Shown in pieces: positions 19,890 through 22,775 of a stretch of 22,775 nt of DNA; position 1 is the first letter of the stretch, and each line of letters begins with the position of its first letter. The notes below the pieces were generated by a model. The model was not told where the DNA came from and searched no databases. It worked only from the letters and a program-made list of their open reading frames with translations. Position numbers and translations under genes: made by a program. This DNA comes from Blastomyces gilchristii SLH14081 (Eukaryota > Ascomycota > Eurotiomycetes > Onygenales > Ajellomycetaceae), in the NCBI RefSeq assembly GCF_000003855.2, contig NW_003101648.1, forward strand, positions 74,597 through 97,371, given 5' to 3'.

Positions 19890-20984
19890 GAAAGAGAGAG
19901 TGTATTGAAATATATTACTAACTTATCAAATATAAAGAGACTCAAAGAAAATATTAACAGCTTTCAGCAATGTATAGAAACAGCTACAGTGTTGTATAGT
20001 AATATTATCTTCATTTAATACATACACTGTTGATATTCTTTGTATGCAGTTATTATATAATCTGTATCAGAGATACATACAGAAAACAGATCTTTATTAC
20101 TAGAGTAAATGATTATAGTAATTCTCTGTTTTTATATTATAAAGATAAGTTATTCTCATTTCTTTCTTCTCTCTTTTCTCTTCTTCAATCAATCACTAAT
20201 TTCAAGCTGATATGAAAACTATTAAAACACTCTCAGAAACTCTCAAATTGAAGAGTATAGACTAATCAAATTTTAAATACAGAAGAAATCAAATTATCTT
20301 CTACAGATTCAATTACTCATTTCCTCTTAAATAAAATAGCAGTCATGTCTCTCTTCCCTCTCAATCAAATGAAACATGGCCTGTGAAAAGTGAGTATCAT
20401 ATCAGATTATAATGATTAATATGACTTCAGTATGCAGAGCTGTATATACACAGTATATACTGAACTGAGAGACTGTGTAAGTTGTAAACTGATAGTAGTA
20501 TCTCAGAAAGAGCTGTGCAGCATGAGAAAGCTGCAACTCTCAGTTACATATGTAGAGAATGAATTGCTGCAGTAAGTGTATATGTATTGAAGTAATACTT
20601 TTTAGTAACACTCAGTTTCTGATATGATGAAAATAGAGTCTCTCTGTGAGATCTGCTTTTATCAGAAGTCAGAGAATCTTATATTTCTCAAGATCATCTT
20701 CACACATCTTGTCTGTGAAATTGATGAGAGAAATCATCAATTTCAGTGTTCTGTTCTTAATATCATTCAAGTGATAGCAGAGTTCACTCTGATTATACTT
20801 TTTAAGTGTATGTTTTCTAATTATTCCCATTTATATAGATATATACTGATTATTTATTAGATAATATTAAGATAATAACTCATCACAGTTATATTATTCT
20901 CACTGTGAGAGATTCACAGTTGATGATAAACATTGTAAAGACTCTGAGAAGTAAGTATTTTGAGAGTACTGCAGCTCTGTAATC

Positions 20985-21165
20985 TTGATTTTTTTTTGTT
21001 TTTATTTTTTTTTATTTTTTTATTTTTCTTTTATTTTTTTTTTCTTTCTCTTTCTTTCTCTTTTTTTCTTTCTCTTCTTTTTTTCTTTCTCTTTTTTTTT
21101 TTTTTGTTGTGATTTTTTCTTGTTATTTTGTTTTTTGTTTTTTTATTATTTTTTATATTTTATAT
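20985..21165. repeat. Long homopyrimidine, T-rich tract
   Basis: About 180 bases of T with scattered C and few purines, including TTTCTTTCTC units. On the minus strand, the element's own orientation, it is A/GA-rich. The Phe-rich open frame over it is an artefact of composition. Confidence 0.9.
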
Positions 21166-21541
21166 TTTTTTTAATTAAAATGATATTAATTATGATCTAT
21201 GTTTAGAAAAGTAATGATATTTAATAACACTCTCTATTGAATTTTCAATAAATGAGTACTATGTTATGATATTATATAAGTGAGAAATGATTTCATAGTC
21301 TTATTTAATGTCATTTTTAATAATGAAATCAGAATGAAAATGTGACTAAGAATTCAAACATATTCTTTATCTGAAACTAGATTTTTATTTGAAAAGTGAA
21401 TCTGAAATCTTTAATATTTGAAATAATGTGATTTGAAATCAATGTAATGAACACAAATCATGATCAGAAGTAATACATTTAGACAATATAATAACTGTAA
21501 AGTTTGATTCTGATCTCAGACACGGTCACACGGTCAGTCTA

Positions 21542-21549
21542 GTCTCTTA
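21542..21549 (+). repeat. Target site duplication of element E, right copy (GTCTCTTA)
   Basis: Identical to 7094-7101. The gypsy 2 coding sequence is continuous across the two copies when E is removed, as judged against gypsy 1. Confidence 0.84.
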
Positions 21550-22775
21550 TTAAGAATATCTTCTATCTCTCATTTAAGTTCATTATCTTCTTCTATGATC
21601 TCTGATAACTGTCAGTCAGAAGTCAGTTGAGAAGAGAATGAATTGATAATAATGCAGTGAAGCAAGCTTGTATGAAAGATATTATAAATCTCTGATAATG
21701 TATTAAGACAGTAGTTATAACTGTCTAGAACTTCTATCACTTTATACTTGATATAATAGTAGTTCAGTGTATAAGATGAGTGTGTGATCTGTATATTCTT
21801 AAGATTCAATCATATCAGATCTTCTGTCTTATATTGCTTATTAAGATCTCAGTGAACATTGATTCAGTTCTCTTAATCTTGTTTAGTACTTATCATGAAG
21901 GTCTCTGCTCAGTCATGAATATCTTGAAGCTTTATTACTATATTATCAGCAATCTGAATTAAACTGTGAGAATTTGATATAAACTATGTAATCTCTAGAA
22001 GATCTAACACTTTCATATGATAACTTTGTGTAAAAAAGAATAAGCTTATATCTGTTGAAATAACATCTCAGTCATTAATAATAACTTCAGTGTGTAGAAG
22101 AAGATTATATTAGTCATCTTATAAATAGTTATAGAACTTATAAAGATAATTCTTCACTATCTGAATTATTCATTCTGATACATCATTAATCTCAAAGTGA
22201 TAAACAGTTGATAAACAGTGTATGATCTTGAGAATTTAACAGATTCTTATTCAGAGAGTGCTTATGAATTAGCAGTTTTAATCTGATACTATAGATCTCA
22301 GTAATTCATGCATCTAATAGAACAGGCTTTGTAGAAAGACTTCAGTAACTTATTCAGTATTCATCTTATTATAAGATTTTAATATTATATCTTTACTTAA
22401 TTAGTCAATGATAATCAGAATATTCTTGCAACTCTTTCTCTCAGAGAGATTAATAGTAAAGTTAATGACTACATCTATTCAGATTCTATCAGAGATATTA
22501 AGTGATTTCAGTAGATCTTTTCTACAGTCTTTTATAAGATGATAAAAGAATAACAGTTACAGTTCAGATAAAGTGTCTGATACTATTAATATCTCAGATC
22601 AGTAGAACTCTTGAGAGATTATTCAGTACACTTGTTCATAATCTGAATAACTAGTTATACATGAATTATGCATCTCTTGTAATATCAGAGTGTGTAAGAA
22701 TTTAGAGTGAGAGACTCAATATTATTCACAGAACTACAGAGTGTTATTGTCCATTGATTAAGTATTCTGAGCAGT
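21550..22775 (-). pseudogene. Gypsy 2 integrase and chromodomain start (broken), continues beyond the window
   Basis: This is the minus-strand paralogue of gypsy 1 (2774-4960). It carries, in order from 22775 downward, the integrase zinc-binding region, catalytic core and GPY-like region (KYKVIEVLDSYNY, followed by SEIYNIFHTSLLH in the open stretch at 21612-21809), and ends in the chromodomain where element E cut it. In the core the first catalytic Asp reads Asn (VINF), while the second is kept (SD at the position that is Asn in gypsy 1), so the two copies were damaged independently. It lacks MITE A and the SINE. Stops are frequent. Confidence 0.82.

Larger units (their letters stand above)
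7102..21541 (-). mobile_element. Element E: large hAT-like DNA transposon (about 5.8 kb net), split by a LINE and LTR-retrotransposon nest
   Basis: The right end read on the minus strand is TAGACTGACCGTGTGACC. The left end read on the plus strand is TAGACTGGCCGGCAGGACC. The TIR TAGACTGRCCG is shared with MITEs A and B. Octamers GTCTCTTA at 7094-7101 and 21542-21549 flank it, in the middle of the gypsy 2 chromodomain (gypsy 1 has the uninterrupted AATAAGAGACTCTGC near 4948-4962). The left terminal 90 bases also match the MITE 3' ends. After removing the LINE/LTR nest and one 13-bp duplication (8659 bp), about 5781 bp remain. The interior is mutated and I found no transposase I could name, so superfamily assignment rests on TSD length and TIR only. 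Confidence 0.78.
16336..21541 (-). other. Main body of element E, no recognisable gene
   Basis: 16336-16452 aligns inverted with E' (6254-6137). The rest contains no protein I can name. Candidate degenerate coding lies at about 19400-19760 on the minus strand, Lys/Glu-rich with REHCYRLKKEK- and KYRNNMND-like segments separated by frame breaks. 16600-17000 is also readable on the minus strand with TGA as Trp, unassigned. Simple repeats: TA run 18829-18849, TTC run 19023-19050, GATAAT/AAT run 19845-19889, pyrimidine tract 20985-21165. Small CG- or GG-bearing patches remain near 19738 and 20350-20395. The right tip (21515-21541) keeps CG and GG. Confidence 0.55.

Noticed and set aside
20624..20860. 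78-residue plus-strand frame with scattered Cys and His
   Set aside because: No recognisable motif spacing, no homologue in the window, and it lies inside the mutated body of E.
20985..21206. Phe-rich 73-residue membrane-like open frame
   Set aside because: A direct result of the T-rich tract; no start context or neighbour supports a gene.
1..22775. Mitochondrial DNA or an alternative code with TGA as Trp
   Set aside because: TGA replaces Trp in transposon domains, but TAA/TAG replace Gln and catalytic Asp is lost as well. This is transition damage in nuclear repeats, not a code change.

Overview
This window reads as a gene-free, AT-rich heterochromatic block from a filamentous fungus, most likely a Pezizomycotina ascomycete. 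It contains a Tad/I-type LINE with RNase H, chromodomain Ty3/gypsy elements, a second Ty3/gypsy element with short LTRs, a tRNA-derived SINE and DNA elements with 8-bp target duplications. All protein-coding parts are wrecked by C-to-T/G-to-A transitions of the repeat-induced point mutation (RIP) kind. Trp codons have become TGA, Gln codons TAA/TAG, and catalytic Asp codons Asn. Over long stretches CpG and CpC/GpG are essentially gone. No host gene, functional tRNA, rRNA or CRISPR array is visible. One scaffold gap (204 N) lies at 12426-12629.

Layout, left part. 1-2773: LINE copy 1 (+), with RT, RNase H, zinc finger, 3' UTR hairpin and AAT-repeat tail. 2774-5413: 3' part of chromodomain gypsy element 1 (+), holding a 506-bp MITE (A, 2926-3431) and a SINE on the minus strand (3796-4169), and ending in an LTR at 5101-5413. 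5414-6614: fragment of a large DNA element (E') carrying a MITE remnant (D) with a second 506-bp MITE (B) inside it. 6615-7093: 3' LTR and distal chromodomain of gypsy element 2, minus strand; its integrase resumes at 21550-22775.

Layout, right part. 7102-21541 is a four-level nest. Gypsy 2 is split by a hAT-like element E (about 5.8 kb net, 8-bp duplication). E is split by a 5'-truncated LINE copy of about 379 bp (13-bp duplication). That LINE is split by an 8263-bp LTR retrotransposon (7960-16222, 167-bp LTRs, CATT duplication). The two gypsy copies, and E versus E', act as paralogous empty sites for one another, so most insertions can be checked inside the window.

The elements interact only as genomic parasites. 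The SINE and LINE share a 3' end, which suggests the SINE uses the LINE enzyme. The MITEs share termini with E, which suggests cross-mobilisation by an E-type transposase. Short elements (SINE, MITEs, truncated LINE, LTR outer halves) keep far more CpG/CpC than long ones, consistent with a length-dependent RIP-like process. In the two 167-bp LTRs all 18 differences are transitions, and the mutated sites sit only in the inward-facing half of each LTR.
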